The position numbers were made by a program, and so were the translations under genes. DNA of 64,000 bases from Streptomyces drozdowiczii (GTDB lineage: Bacteria; Actinomycetota; Actinomycetes; Streptomycetales; Streptomycetaceae), in NCBI RefSeq assembly GCF_026167665.1, contig NZ_CP098740.1, forward strand, positions 4,216,001 through 4,280,000, written 5' to 3'. Each line of letters begins with the position of its first letter. The first letter of the stretch is position 1. Below, in pieces: positions 8,172 through 15,216 of the stretch. The notes under the pieces are model-generated. The model searched no databases. It was not told where the DNA came from and saw only the letters and a list, made by a program, of their open reading frames with translations.

Positions 8172-9014
8172 CGCGTTCTCACCGGCGGCCCAGCTCGCCA
8201 GCAGGGCGATGCGTTCCGCGGTCTCCGAGCCCGGTTCCGGGGTGTAGACGACCAGCGAGAGATCCGGCTCACCGGGCACCGCCAGCGTCTCGTACGGCAG
8301 TGTCAGCGCGCCCACCACGGGGTGGGCCATCCGCTTCACGCCGTACGTCTTCGCCTTCACCTGGTGATCCGCCCACAAACGCCGGAAGTCCTCGCTCTTC
8401 AGCGACAACTCACCCACCAGCGCCGCGAGCTCCTTGTCGTCCGGATGCAGCCCCGCGTCCAGCCTCAGATACGCGACCGTCTCCGCCGCCACCGCCGGCC
8501 AGTCCGGGTACAGCTCGCGCGCCCCCGGGGCCAGGAACGCCTGGCGCGGCATGTTCCGCTCACCGGCCGGCATCCGGGAGAAGCCGGCAAGGGCGTCCCC
8601 CAGCGCGTTCCACGCCAGCACGTCCATCCGGCGGCCCAGCACGAAAGCGGGCGCCCGGTCGAACATGTCGAGCAGCAGCCGCAGCCCCGGGCGCACCAAG
8701 CGCGCCGAGGTGTCCTGCGTCTTGCGGGCGGGCACCGCGCGGGCCTTGGGGCGCGCAACCGTCCGCAGATACGCGTGCTCCGTCTCGTCGAGCCGGAGCA
8801 CGCGGGCTATCGCGTCGAGCACCGCGTCCGAGACGCTGGGCCCGCGCCCCTGCTCCAGCCGGATGTAGTAGTCGACGCTCACCCCGGCGAGCTGCGCCAC
8901 CTCCTCGCGCCGCAGCCCCGGGACCCGCCTGCGGCCGTACGAGTTGAGCCCCACGTCCTCCGGGCGGATGCGGGCACGCCGTGAGCGGAGGAAGTCACCG
9001 AGTTCGCCGTCCAT
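8154..9014 (-). CDS. HTH transcriptional regulator, MmyB-like
   Basis: 286 residues. The N-terminal helix-turn-helix (about 5-70) begins MDGELGDFLRSRR and contains GLRREEVAQLAGVSVDYYIRLEQGR, the hallmark of the large actinobacterial XRE/MmyB-like family. Residues 100-280 form the MmyB-like ligand-binding domain (RLLLDMFDRAPAFVLGRRMD, NMPRQAFL). In this family the regulator usually controls a divergently transcribed oxidoreductase. Here that neighbour is the SDR at 9151, and a symmetrical sequence lies in between. The start is ATG 9014; the longer upstream reading frame is antisense to the SDR gene and not real. Confidence 0.9.
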   Translation of the reverse strand: MDGELGDFLRSRRARIRPEDVGLNSYGRRRVPGLRREEVAQLAGVSVDYYIRLEQGRGPSVSDAVLDAIARVLRLDETEHAYLRTVARPKARAVPARKTQDTSARLVRPGLRLLLDMFDRAPAFVLGRRMDVLAWNALGDALAGFSRMPAGERNMPRQAFLAPGARELYPDWPAVAAETVAYLRLDAGLHPDDKELAALVGELSLKSEDFRRLWADHQVKAKTYGVKRMAHPVVGALTLPYETLAVPGEPDLSLVVYTPEPGSETAERIALLASWAAGENAPELRA

Positions 9015-9060
9015 GCCCCGATCGTAGGAGAACGGTTGCCGCCCAGCCTGGTACTGGCAG

Positions 9061-9085
9061 ACCCAGGAACAACGCATCCCTGGGT
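9061..9085. promoter_or_regulatory. Inverted repeat between the HTH regulator and the SDR gene
   Basis: ACCCAGG (9061-9067) and CCTGGGT (9079-9085) form a perfect 7-bp inverted repeat with an 11-bp spacer in the 136-bp divergent promoter region. It is the best candidate operator for the adjacent MmyB-like regulator. This is inferred from position and symmetry only. Confidence 0.45.
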
Positions 9086-9150
9086 AGGCGGCGCGGTCCG
9101 GCGCAGTGTGGTGCCCAAGCCCGAACACCGGACCACACAGGGAGCACCCC

Positions 9151-9912
9151 ATGCCGTACGAGAACCTCGCCGACCGCACCGCCGTCATCACCGGAGCCGC
9201 CAGCGGCATGGGCGCGGCGACCGCCCGGCTGCTCGCCGCGCAGGGCGTACGGGTGGCACTGCTGGCCCGCCGCGCGGAGCGGCTGGAGGAGCTGGCCGCG
9301 AAGATCACCGCGGACGGCGGTCGCGCCCTCGCCGTCGCCGCCGACGTCACCGACCAGGCGTCCGTGGACGCGGCCGCGGACCGGGTGCACGCCGCGTTCG
9401 GCCCGGTGGACCTGGTCGTCAACGCGGCCGGGGTGATGCTGCCGAACCCCGTGGAGGCGGGGCGCGCCGACGAGTGGCAGCGGATGCTCGACACCAATGT
9501 GTCCGGTGCGCTGCGCGTCATCCGGGCCTTCACCGCGGACCTGGTGGCGGCTGCCGCCGATGGCCGCACCGCCGACCTGGTCAACATCTCCTCGATCGGC
9601 GCGCACATCACGTTCCCCAACTACGCGGTCTACGGCGCCACGAAGGCCGCGCTCACCTATCTGTCGGCCTCGCTCCGCACCGAACTCGGGCCGCGCGACG
9701 TCCGCGTCACCAACATCGAGCCGGGCCTCACCGACTCGGAGCTGGCCGGGCACGTCGACAACGCGGAGCTGAGCGGCCAGCTGGACGGCATGTTCGAGGC
9801 GCTGGGCGGCCTCTCGTCCGACGAGATCGCCGACCTCATCGCGTACACCACGAGCCGCGCGCGCCACATCAACCTGCGTCAGCTGATCGTGCTGCCGACC
9901 CGTCAGGCGTGA
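9151..9912 (+). CDS. Short-chain dehydrogenase/reductase (SDR)
   Basis: 253 residues, a classical SDR. The cofactor loop is TGAASGMG (residues 14-21), followed by NAAG (91-94) and the catalytic Ser147/148, Tyr161 and Lys165 (YGATK). After strand 2 the sequence is ARRAERL, with arginines that suggest NADP(H) preference. Substrate unknown. AGGGAG lies 6 nt before ATG 9151. It is divergent from the MmyB-like regulator, which probably controls it, and ends 3 bp from the convergent membrane-protein gene. Confidence 0.92.
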   Translation: MPYENLADRTAVITGAASGMGAATARLLAAQGVRVALLARRAERLEELAAKITADGGRALAVAADVTDQASVDAAADRVHAAFGPVDLVVNAAGVMLPNPVEAGRADEWQRMLDTNVSGALRVIRAFTADLVAAAADGRTADLVNISSIGAHITFPNYAVYGATKAALTYLSASLRTELGPRDVRVTNIEPGLTDSELAGHVDNAELSGQLDGMFEALGGLSSDEIADLIAYTTSRARHINLRQLIVLPTRQA

Positions 9913-9915
9913 GGC

Positions 9916-10341
9916 TCAGTCCTCCCAGTCGGAGGCCGTCCGCCGCTCCTCGCGGCCCCGGAACAGCCGCCTGCCGTGGCCGGCCTGGAAGGCGTTGACG
10001 CCGACGATCCCGAGCCAGGCCACGACGAGCCCGCCGATGCCGGCGTTCGCGGCGCCGATCGCGGACAGCGGGACGGCCAGGACCAGGGAGACGATGCCGA
10101 AGCCGTAGCGCTCGCCGAAGTTCCCGGGCGGGCGCTCCGGGGTGCGCGCGCCGCGCGCGACGGCGGTCCGCTCCTCGGCGAGATGCCGCCGGACCCTGCG
10201 GTCGAGCGTGGCGTCGAGCCGCTGCTCCACCTTCTCCAGGAACGACTCGACGAGCGCGGAGTCGTAGTCGGCCCCCAGCTCGCTGCGGGCCTGCAAAGTC
10301 GCCTTGAGCTCCCTGTCGAGCTCGGTGTCGGGTGCGTCCAT
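9916..10341 (-). CDS. Small integral membrane protein
   Basis: 141 residues. The first 65 residues are charged and probably helical or coiled (ELDRELKATLQARSELG ... SFLEKVEQRLD). Two hydrophobic segments follow (about 79-98 and 100-118), then a basic tail ending in ASDWED. No enzymatic motif; function unknown. The layout resembles small actinobacterial membrane proteins with a cytosolic coiled-coil. The start is ATG 10341. The gene is convergent with the SDR, 3 bp between stops. Confidence 0.75.
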   Translation of the reverse strand: MDAPDTELDRELKATLQARSELGADYDSALVESFLEKVEQRLDATLDRRVRRHLAEERTAVARGARTPERPPGNFGERYGFGIVSLVLAVPLSAIGAANAGIGGLVVAWLGIVGVNAFQAGHGRRLFRGREERRTASDWED

Positions 10342-10431
10342 GGTTCCCACGGTACGGAGCGGAGGCGGCCGGGACAGTGGGGCTAACCCCCCGGTTCGAG
10401 GGCTGTTCCGGGGCGGTCCGGGGCCGTCCGG

Positions 10432-10475
10432 GATTCGCTTCGGGGCTCGTTTCGGAGTTCGTTTCGGGGTTCGTG
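10432..10475. repeat. 12-bp tandem repeat, about 3.5 copies
   Basis: Units of the form NNTTCGTTTCGG (10432-10443, 10444-10455, 10456-10467, then a partial copy) lie in the divergent region between the membrane-protein gene and the ECF sigma gene. Confidence 0.7.
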
Positions 10476-10560
10476 AAAGTCGTCGGTAACATCCGCCGCC
10501 GCCCGGGCGTGTAACTGGACAGAGGCACAACCAGGCAGGGCGAGCAGACAGGCGGGGGCC

Positions 10561-11133
10561 ATGACGGCAGGCACTGAGGAAGTGGAGGCGTTCGACGCGT
10601 TCTACGCGGCGACCGCCAAACGCCTGGTCGCCACGGTGTACGCGATGACGGGCGACCTGGGGGAGGCGGAGGACGCGGTGCAGGAGGCGTATGTGCGGGC
10701 CTGGCAGCGGTGGGACAAGGTGTCCGGTTCCGGCGACCCGCTCCCGTGGGTGCGGACCGTGGCGGTGCGGCTGTCGATCAGCACCTGGCGCCGGACGCGC
10801 GGCAGATTGCGGGCGCACTTCCGGCACGGGGTGCCCGCCGATGTGCCCGGCCTCTCCGAGGACCGGGTGGCGCTGATGGGTGCGCTGGAGGAGCTGAACC
10901 GGGACCAGCGGCAGGCGGTGGTGCTGCACCACATGCTCGGCCTGCCCGTGGAGGAGGTGGCCCGGGAGACGGGGGCGTCGAACGGCGCGGTACGGACCCG
11001 GCTGCACCGGGCCCGCAAGATCCTCGGCGAACGGCTGGCCGACACCCCGGTCGTGACGGGGCGCCAGGTGGCACGGAATGCGGTCGCGGAGCGGAGCGCG
11101 GCGGAGCGGAAGGGGCGGGTGCGGCATGGCTGA
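10561..11133 (+). CDS. RNA polymerase sigma factor, SigE-type ECF family
   Basis: 190 residues. Region 2 (about 10-75) contains FDAFYAATAKRLVATVYAM and AEDAVQEAYVRAWQRW. Region 4 (about 115-165) contains LNRDQRQAVVLHHMLGL and a helix-turn-helix ending VRTRLHRARKIL. This is the actinobacterial SigE-type ECF family. The next gene overlaps its stop codon by 8 bp and encodes a membrane-anchored protein, the usual place for a cognate regulator. A GGTAAC ... CGTGT arrangement near 10486-10514 could be an autoregulated ECF promoter, but this is uncertain. ATG 10561 has only a G-rich weak ribosome binding site. Confidence 0.92.
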   Translation: MTAGTEEVEAFDAFYAATAKRLVATVYAMTGDLGEAEDAVQEAYVRAWQRWDKVSGSGDPLPWVRTVAVRLSISTWRRTRGRLRAHFRHGVPADVPGLSEDRVALMGALEELNRDQRQAVVLHHMLGLPVEEVARETGASNGAVRTRLHRARKILGERLADTPVVTGRQVARNAVAERSAAERKGRVRHG

Positions 11134-11811
11134 GGTCGAGGACCTGATCGAGGACGTCGCCATACGGCTCCCCGAAGCCGGGGACATCCGTGCCCGGGGC
11201 AGCGGCGGCGCACCCGCGCCCGTGCGGTCCGGGGAGGCGCGGCGGGCGCGGTCGTCCTGGCGGCGGCCGGGGCGTGGGGCCTGCTTCTTCCGTCGGACGG
11301 CCCCGAGGCGCGGCAGACGGTCAGCACCACGACGGCCAACCCCTTCCGGGTGGACGGGGAGGTGGTGATGCGCCCGGCCGGCGAGCTCCCGGGGTACGCG
11401 ACCTGGCACTGGAAGGAGACCGCGAGCCTCCCGGAGGGCGCCGGACCGCGCAGCGACGCCCTGCCCCAGGTGGGCCTCGACGGCGCCTGCCCCGCGTCCT
11501 TCGTCCCGGCGGACGAGCCGGGCCAGCAGCGGTACTCCGTGCTCTACACGGGCAGCGGCCACGCCCTGGCCCAGCACCGGGTCATCGAGTACGAGGCCAC
11601 CGCGACCGCCCGGTCCCAGGTGACGGCGCTGCGCGGGGCGATGGAGCGGTGCGGGCTGCACTCCGCGTCGCCGAGCGCGCGGGAGAAGGAGGAGGGCAGC
11701 GCCGTGTGGTCCGGCACGGTGGACGACGGCCGGACGCTCCGGGTCACCGTCCGGCGGTGGGAGTCCTGGGTGTCGGTCGAGGAGGTCCTGCACGGGAAGC
11801 CCGTCGGCTGA
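11126..11811 (+). pseudogene. Membrane-anchored partner of the ECF sigma factor, frameshifted
   Basis: ATG 11126 lies inside the sigma gene (8-bp overlap), implying translational coupling. The frame reads MAEVEDLIEDVAIRLPEAGDI and then loses coding character near 11200. A second frame takes over with a membrane helix (AGAVVLAAAGAWGLLLP) and an extracytoplasmic domain ending VSVEEVLHGKPVG at 11811. Restoring one G in the run GGGGCAGCGG near 11200 gives GERRR and joins the halves into about 228 residues. The product looks like an anti-sigma-like or accessory membrane protein for the ECF factor, without a recognisable zinc motif. The deletion may be a sequencing error. Confidence 0.7.
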
Positions 11812-11857
11812 CCCGTCCGGCTCGCCCGGCTGCATATGGACATGCAGACACCTTGCT

Positions 11858-11867
11858 GGCTGAATGG
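11858..11867 (+). promoter_or_regulatory. GGCTGAATGG motif upstream of the RpiR regulator
   Basis: GGCTGAATGG, 49 bp before the regulator's start, matches 9 of 10 bases of GGCTGAATAG on the minus strand at 15161-15170 in the hutU promoter. It is a possible shared operator. A further inverted repeat TGCAT/ATGCA lies just upstream (11831-11846). Confidence 0.35.
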
Positions 11868-11915
11868 ATTCGTCGGCGCCGGGCCGCGGCGCGGCGGATC
11901 TATCGAGGGGACAGG

Positions 11916-12761
11916 ATGAGCGGGAGCAGCCCGGCCGCGCGGTTGCAGGAGCTGTTCGAGGGGCGCCGGCTCACGCCCACGCAGCGGCGCATCGCCCACT
12001 CGATGGTGCGCAGGGCCGGAGACGCCCCGTTCCTCTCCAGCGTCGAGCTGGCCGAGCTGGCCGGGGTCAGCCAGCCGTCCGTCACCCGGTTCGCCGTCGC
12101 GCTCGGTTTCGACGGCTACCCGGCACTGCGCAAGCACCTGCGCGAGGTCGCCCCGGTGGGGGCGGAGGCGGGCGAGGGCGACCAGACGTACAACGAGTAC
12201 CAGCAGGCGGTGCTCGGCGAGATCGAGAACCTGCGCCACCTGGCCGAACTCCTCGCCGACCCGGGCCCCGTCGAACGGGCGGGCCGGCTGCTCGCCGCGT
12301 CCCGGCCGCTGCCGGTGCTCGGGCTGCGCGCGGCGTCCTCGCAGGCGCGCGGATTCGGGTACTTCGCGGCGAAGGTGCACCCGGACGTGCGGGTGCTCGA
12401 CGAGGGCGGCAGCATGCTGCACGACCGGATCGACGCCGCCCGGCGGGCCGGGGCGACCGCGCTGATCTGCTTCGCGCTGCCTCGTCACCCGCGCGAGGTC
12501 GTGGACGCCCTGGCGTACGCGCGCGGCCGGGGGCTCACCGTGGTGTCGGTGGCCGACTCCGCGTTCGCGCCGGTGGCCCGCCACAGCGACCTGCTCATCC
12601 CGGCCGCCGTCGGCACCGGCCTCGCCTTCGACACCGCCTGCGCCCCGATGCTCCTGGGCCGGGTCCTCCTGGAGGCCATGTGCGACGCCCTGCCCGACGC
12701 CCAGGCCCGCCTGGAGGAGTTCGACACGGGGGCGGCGGCGCGGGGGTTGTTCGTGGAGTGA
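11916..12761 (+). CDS. MurR/RpiR-family transcriptional regulator (SIS domain)
   Basis: 281 residues. The N-terminal HTH_6 domain (about 1-77) contains FLSSVELAELAGVSQPSVTR. The SIS domain (about 120-260) contains LRAASSQARGFGYFAAKVH and ICFALPRHPREVVDALAYAR. Family members sense phosphosugars or other metabolites and control catabolic operons. The nearest catabolic genes are hut (15217-20727), and a shared promoter motif supports a link, but this is inference. ATG 11916 follows GAGGGGACAGG. Four leftward signalling genes separate it from hutU. Confidence 0.9.
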   Translation: MSGSSPAARLQELFEGRRLTPTQRRIAHSMVRRAGDAPFLSSVELAELAGVSQPSVTRFAVALGFDGYPALRKHLREVAPVGAEAGEGDQTYNEYQQAVLGEIENLRHLAELLADPGPVERAGRLLAASRPLPVLGLRAASSQARGFGYFAAKVHPDVRVLDEGGSMLHDRIDAARRAGATALICFALPRHPREVVDALAYARGRGLTVVSVADSAFAPVARHSDLLIPAAVGTGLAFDTACAPMLLGRVLLEAMCDALPDAQARLEEFDTGAAARGLFVE

Positions 12762-12769
12762 CCCCGGGC

Positions 12770-12801
12770 GGGGGTGCGGGCCGCGGGCGGCCCGCACCCC
12801 C
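12770..12801. terminator. Bidirectional hairpin terminator
   Basis: GGGGGTGCGGGCC (12770-12782) and GGCCCGCACCCCC (12789-12801) enclose a 6-nt loop. It lies between the RpiR gene and the convergent Roadblock gene. Confidence 0.85.
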
Positions 12802-12811
12802 GGAACCGCCC

Positions 12812-13186
12812 TCAGACCTCCAGGTCCGCCTCGATCCTCTTCAGCTGGTGGCGGGCCATCGCCAGGTTCGCGCGGCTGCCGTCGAGGACCAGGTAGAGGA
12901 ACAGGCCGTTGTTGCCGCGGGTCTTGAGGAGGCGGATCAGGTGGTACTGGGTGCCGAGGGTGATCAGGATGTCCTCGATCTCGTCCTTGATGCCCAGGTG
13001 CTCCATGGTGCGGAGCTTGGCGCGTACGACGTCGGTGTTGCCGGCCGCCGCGACCTCCAGGTTGAAGTCCTTGCCGCCGCCGAGGGTGCCCAGCGCCATG
13101 CCGCTCGTGTAGTCGACGAGGGCGACACCGGTGGTGCCCTCGATGGACGACATCGCTTCCTTCAGTGACGCTTCGGTGTTCGCCAT
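12812..13186 (-). CDS. Roadblock/LC7-like protein
   Basis: 124 residues. The sequence has the Roadblock layout: helix, GVALVDYTSGMALGTLGG hairpin, a long helix, then EDILITLGTQYHLIRL and a beta strand (GLFLYLVLD) with a closing helix. It is clearly homologous to the 14576-14983 product (VDWTSGLALGTVG; YHILRF; FLHLWLDR). Roadblock proteins in bacteria bind small Ras-like GTPases (MglB, CvnB) or act as scaffolds. No GTPase gene is adjacent. The start is ATG 13186, with AGGGAG about 8 nt upstream. A 110-bp gap from the previous gene leaves room for its own promoter. Confidence 0.85.
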   Translation of the reverse strand: MANTEASLKEAMSSIEGTTGVALVDYTSGMALGTLGGGKDFNLEVAAAGNTDVVRAKLRTMEHLGIKDEIEDILITLGTQYHLIRLLKTRGNNGLFLYLVLDGSRANLAMARHQLKRIEADLEV

Positions 13187-13296
13187 GAGTGGTGCTCCCT
13201 ATTCTCTGACCGGCCACTGCGGCCGGTTCCGTTGCGTGGTGCGGGGTGATGCCGGTGGTGCCAGTGGCTCTGGGGCCGCCCGGGATGCCGGTGGGC

Positions 13297-13752
13297 TCAG
13301 GTCGGGCGTTGCGGGAGGGCGCCCGGCTGCTGCGGGGCGCGGGGCGCGGGGGCCGGCTGCGGGGCCCGGGCCAGGGCGCGGTCGATCAGCTCGCCGATCC
13401 GGGAGCCGGCGCGGCGGCCCTCCAGATGGAGCCGGCCCACGTTGATCCGGTCCTCGGCCAGCAGGGTCAGGACGGCCTGGGACCCCGCCGCGTACGTCGC
13501 GATGTAGCCCGCCTCGCCGCGTACGAGGAGTTCGCGGAAGCCGTTCCGCCCGGTCGCCTCGGTCATCCGGATCGCGACGCCCAGGGCGGCGGCGGTGAGC
13601 GCGGCGACCCCCTCGGCCTCCACGCCCGGGGTGTCGTGCGCCAGGACGAGCCCGTCGGTGCTGGCCGCCAGTGCGCCGGAGAGGAGCGGGACCCGTGCCC
13701 GTAACCGCTGGAGTTCGGCGAGGACGTCCTGCGCTTCGGCTTCGGGCACCAT
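13297..13752 (-). CDS. Roadblock/LC7 domain protein with a TTA codon
   Basis: 151 residues. A Roadblock/LC7 domain spans about 8-125 (LLSGALAASTDGLVLAHD ... GRNGFRELLVRGEAGYIATYAAG), followed by a Pro/Ala/Gln-rich tail. It is closer to the CvnB/MglB type than its two neighbours. Codon 17 (13704-13702) is TTA, the only TTA I found in a real gene of this window, so full translation should need the bldA tRNA encoded at 330-415. GGAG lies 7 nt before ATG 13752, which supports the start and makes it unlikely that the TTA codon precedes the true start. It lies 38 bp after the DUF4388-like gene, in the same operon. Confidence 0.88.
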   Translation of the reverse strand: MVPEAEAQDVLAELQRLRARVPLLSGALAASTDGLVLAHDTPGVEAEGVAALTAAALGVAIRMTEATGRNGFRELLVRGEAGYIATYAAGSQAVLTLLAEDRINVGRLHLEGRRAGSRIGELIDRALARAPQPAPAPRAPQQPGALPQRPT

Positions 13753-13790
13753 CAGCTGTCTCCTTCCGGCACGCTGTCTGAGCGCGCGTA

Positions 13791-14579
13791 TCACAGGGCC
13801 TCCAATGCGTCTCGGAGCCGGCGCAGCAGGGCGACGTCGGGGTCGGCCGTGACCTCGGGGAACGCGATCCGGCCCGGCTCCGGGGCGCCCGGGGCCGCCG
13901 GCGGGACCGGCTCGACCAGACCGGCCGCCGCGAGCCGCCGCAGGTCGACCAGGACGTGGAACGCGGACCTGCCGAGCTCCTGCGCGATGCCGGTGGCCGT
14001 ACGCACCCCGTCCACGCGCTCCAGCACGCGGCGCCGGCCCACCGGCACGGGCGCGTCGGACGGCCGGCCCGTCGGCCTCAGCGGGGCGGTGTCCACCGCG
14101 GCGTCCGGCCAGATCCGGTCCAGCAGCTCGCGGCGCCGCAGGGTCTCGCGCTGCACGGCGTCCACCGGGACCGGCCGCACGGTGCCGATCCAGTGCGCGA
14201 CCCCGTACCGGAAGCGTGCGGGCGTCCGGGTCGGCGCGAGGGCGAAGAAGGCCGCGTCGTACAGGGCGCCCAGGTGGCACAGCTCCAGCGCGCCGCCCGG
14301 CACCCGGCCGCTGTCCACGAGATGCCGGCCGACCCGCTGCCCGGCCCCCGCCTCGGCGACCGCGTCCCACCAGCCCTCGCGGCGCAGCGCACCGCCCCGG
14401 GTGAGCAGGACGTCGATCCCGGGCGTCGCGGGGGACTCGGCGTGGACGACCTTGCCGTCGGCGAGGTAGAGCGTGCCCCGGTCGCGCATCAGGGCGCCGG
14501 TGGCCCGCTCGGCGGCGAGCCGCTGGAGCATCGGGGAGAGCACGGGGGCGGCGGCCTCGTCCGCGAGGGCGGCGGTCAT
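13791..14579 (-). CDS. DUF4388-like regulator of the Roadblock operon
   Basis: 262 residues. The N-terminal part (about 15-110) matches the DUF4388 pattern: LQRLAAERATGALMRDRGTL, then LADGKVVHAESP. A middle region of unknown type follows. Near 195-240 there is a winged-helix-like segment (GIAQELGRSAFHVLVDLRRL, then AAAGLVEPV), suggesting a DNA- or protein-binding domain. DUF4388 (PatA-type) domains are found in signalling proteins. Its ATG (14579) overlaps the stop of the upstream Roadblock gene (ATGA), so the two are probably translated together. I cannot name its target. Confidence 0.75.
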   Translation of the reverse strand: MTAALADEAAAPVLSPMLQRLAAERATGALMRDRGTLYLADGKVVHAESPATPGIDVLLTRGGALRREGWWDAVAEAGAGQRVGRHLVDSGRVPGGALELCHLGALYDAAFFALAPTRTPARFRYGVAHWIGTVRPVPVDAVQRETLRRRELLDRIWPDAAVDTAPLRPTGRPSDAPVPVGRRRVLERVDGVRTATGIAQELGRSAFHVLVDLRRLAAAGLVEPVPPAAPGAPEPGRIAFPEVTADPDVALLRRLRDALEAL

Positions 14580-14983
14580 GCGAGGACCAGCCGCTCGGCG
14601 ATCTCGCCGATGCGTATCCGGGCGAGCGCGAGGTTGCCCTCGGCGCGGTCGAGCCACAGGTGGAGGAAGACGCTGCTGTCGAAGTCCGTCTCCACGAACC
14701 GGAGGATGTGGTACCCGGCGGCGGTGGTGACGATGACGTCCTCGACCGGGGGAGCGCTCCCCGCCCCGCCCGCCGCCGGCTCCGGCGCGCCGAGGGCGAA
14801 GGCGGGCTGCTCGGCCGCCATCCGCGCCACCTCCGCCGTCTCCGCCGCGGTCGCCTCGTGATCGCCGTTGGGCGAGTCACCGACGGTGCCGAGGGCCAGA
14901 CCGCTCGTCCAGTCGACAACGGCGGCGCCCCTGGCACCGGGCAGTCTCATGACGTCGAGCAGGCACTCGTCGATTCCGGGCAC
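14576..14983 (-). CDS. Roadblock/LC7-like protein, first gene of the operon
   Basis: 135 residues, homologous to the 12812-13186 product over its whole length, with an insertion rich in Ala, Gly and Pro near 70-82. Conserved stretches are AAVVDWTSGLALGTVGD, GYHILRFVETDFDSSVFLHL and GNLALARIRIGEIAERL. It is the promoter-proximal gene of a leftward set, overlapping the DUF4388-like gene by 4 bp. It shares a 233-bp upstream region with the divergent hutU. Function is inferred only from the fold. Confidence 0.82.
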   Translation of the reverse strand: MPGIDECLLDVMRLPGARGAAVVDWTSGLALGTVGDSPNGDHEATAAETAEVARMAAEQPAFALGAPEPAAGGAGSAPPVEDVIVTTAAGYHILRFVETDFDSSVFLHLWLDRAEGNLALARIRIGEIAERLVLA

Positions 14984-15150
14984 GCGGATTCCCCTCCGAC
15001 ACGGCGTTCGGCTGTGACCCTGAGGTTACGCATCGTGCTCTCTCCTGGTGGAGGTTCTGGCATTTTCCATCGGTACATGCGGGTGGTTGGTGGAGAATGC
15101 CCCGCCACGCGCCGCTTCTGACGTGCGGTGAGCCCGTGCGGCCCCGCCTG

Positions 15151-15197
15151 TTGACTGGAGCTATTCAGCCACTCAAGATGTGAATAGAAAATTCACA
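15151..15197 (+). promoter_or_regulatory. hutU promoter with overlapping operator
   Basis: TTGACT (15151-15156) and CAAGAT (15174-15179) are spaced 17 bp and make a good vegetative promoter with a start near 15186. The perfect inverted repeat TGTGAAT/ATTCACA (15179-15185/15191-15197) overlaps the predicted start point. GGCTGAATAG on the minus strand (15170-15161) lies in the promoter spacer. Both positions suit a repressor. Confidence 0.6.
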
Positions 15198-15216
15198 GTC
15201 GCGAGGAGGCACCGCC

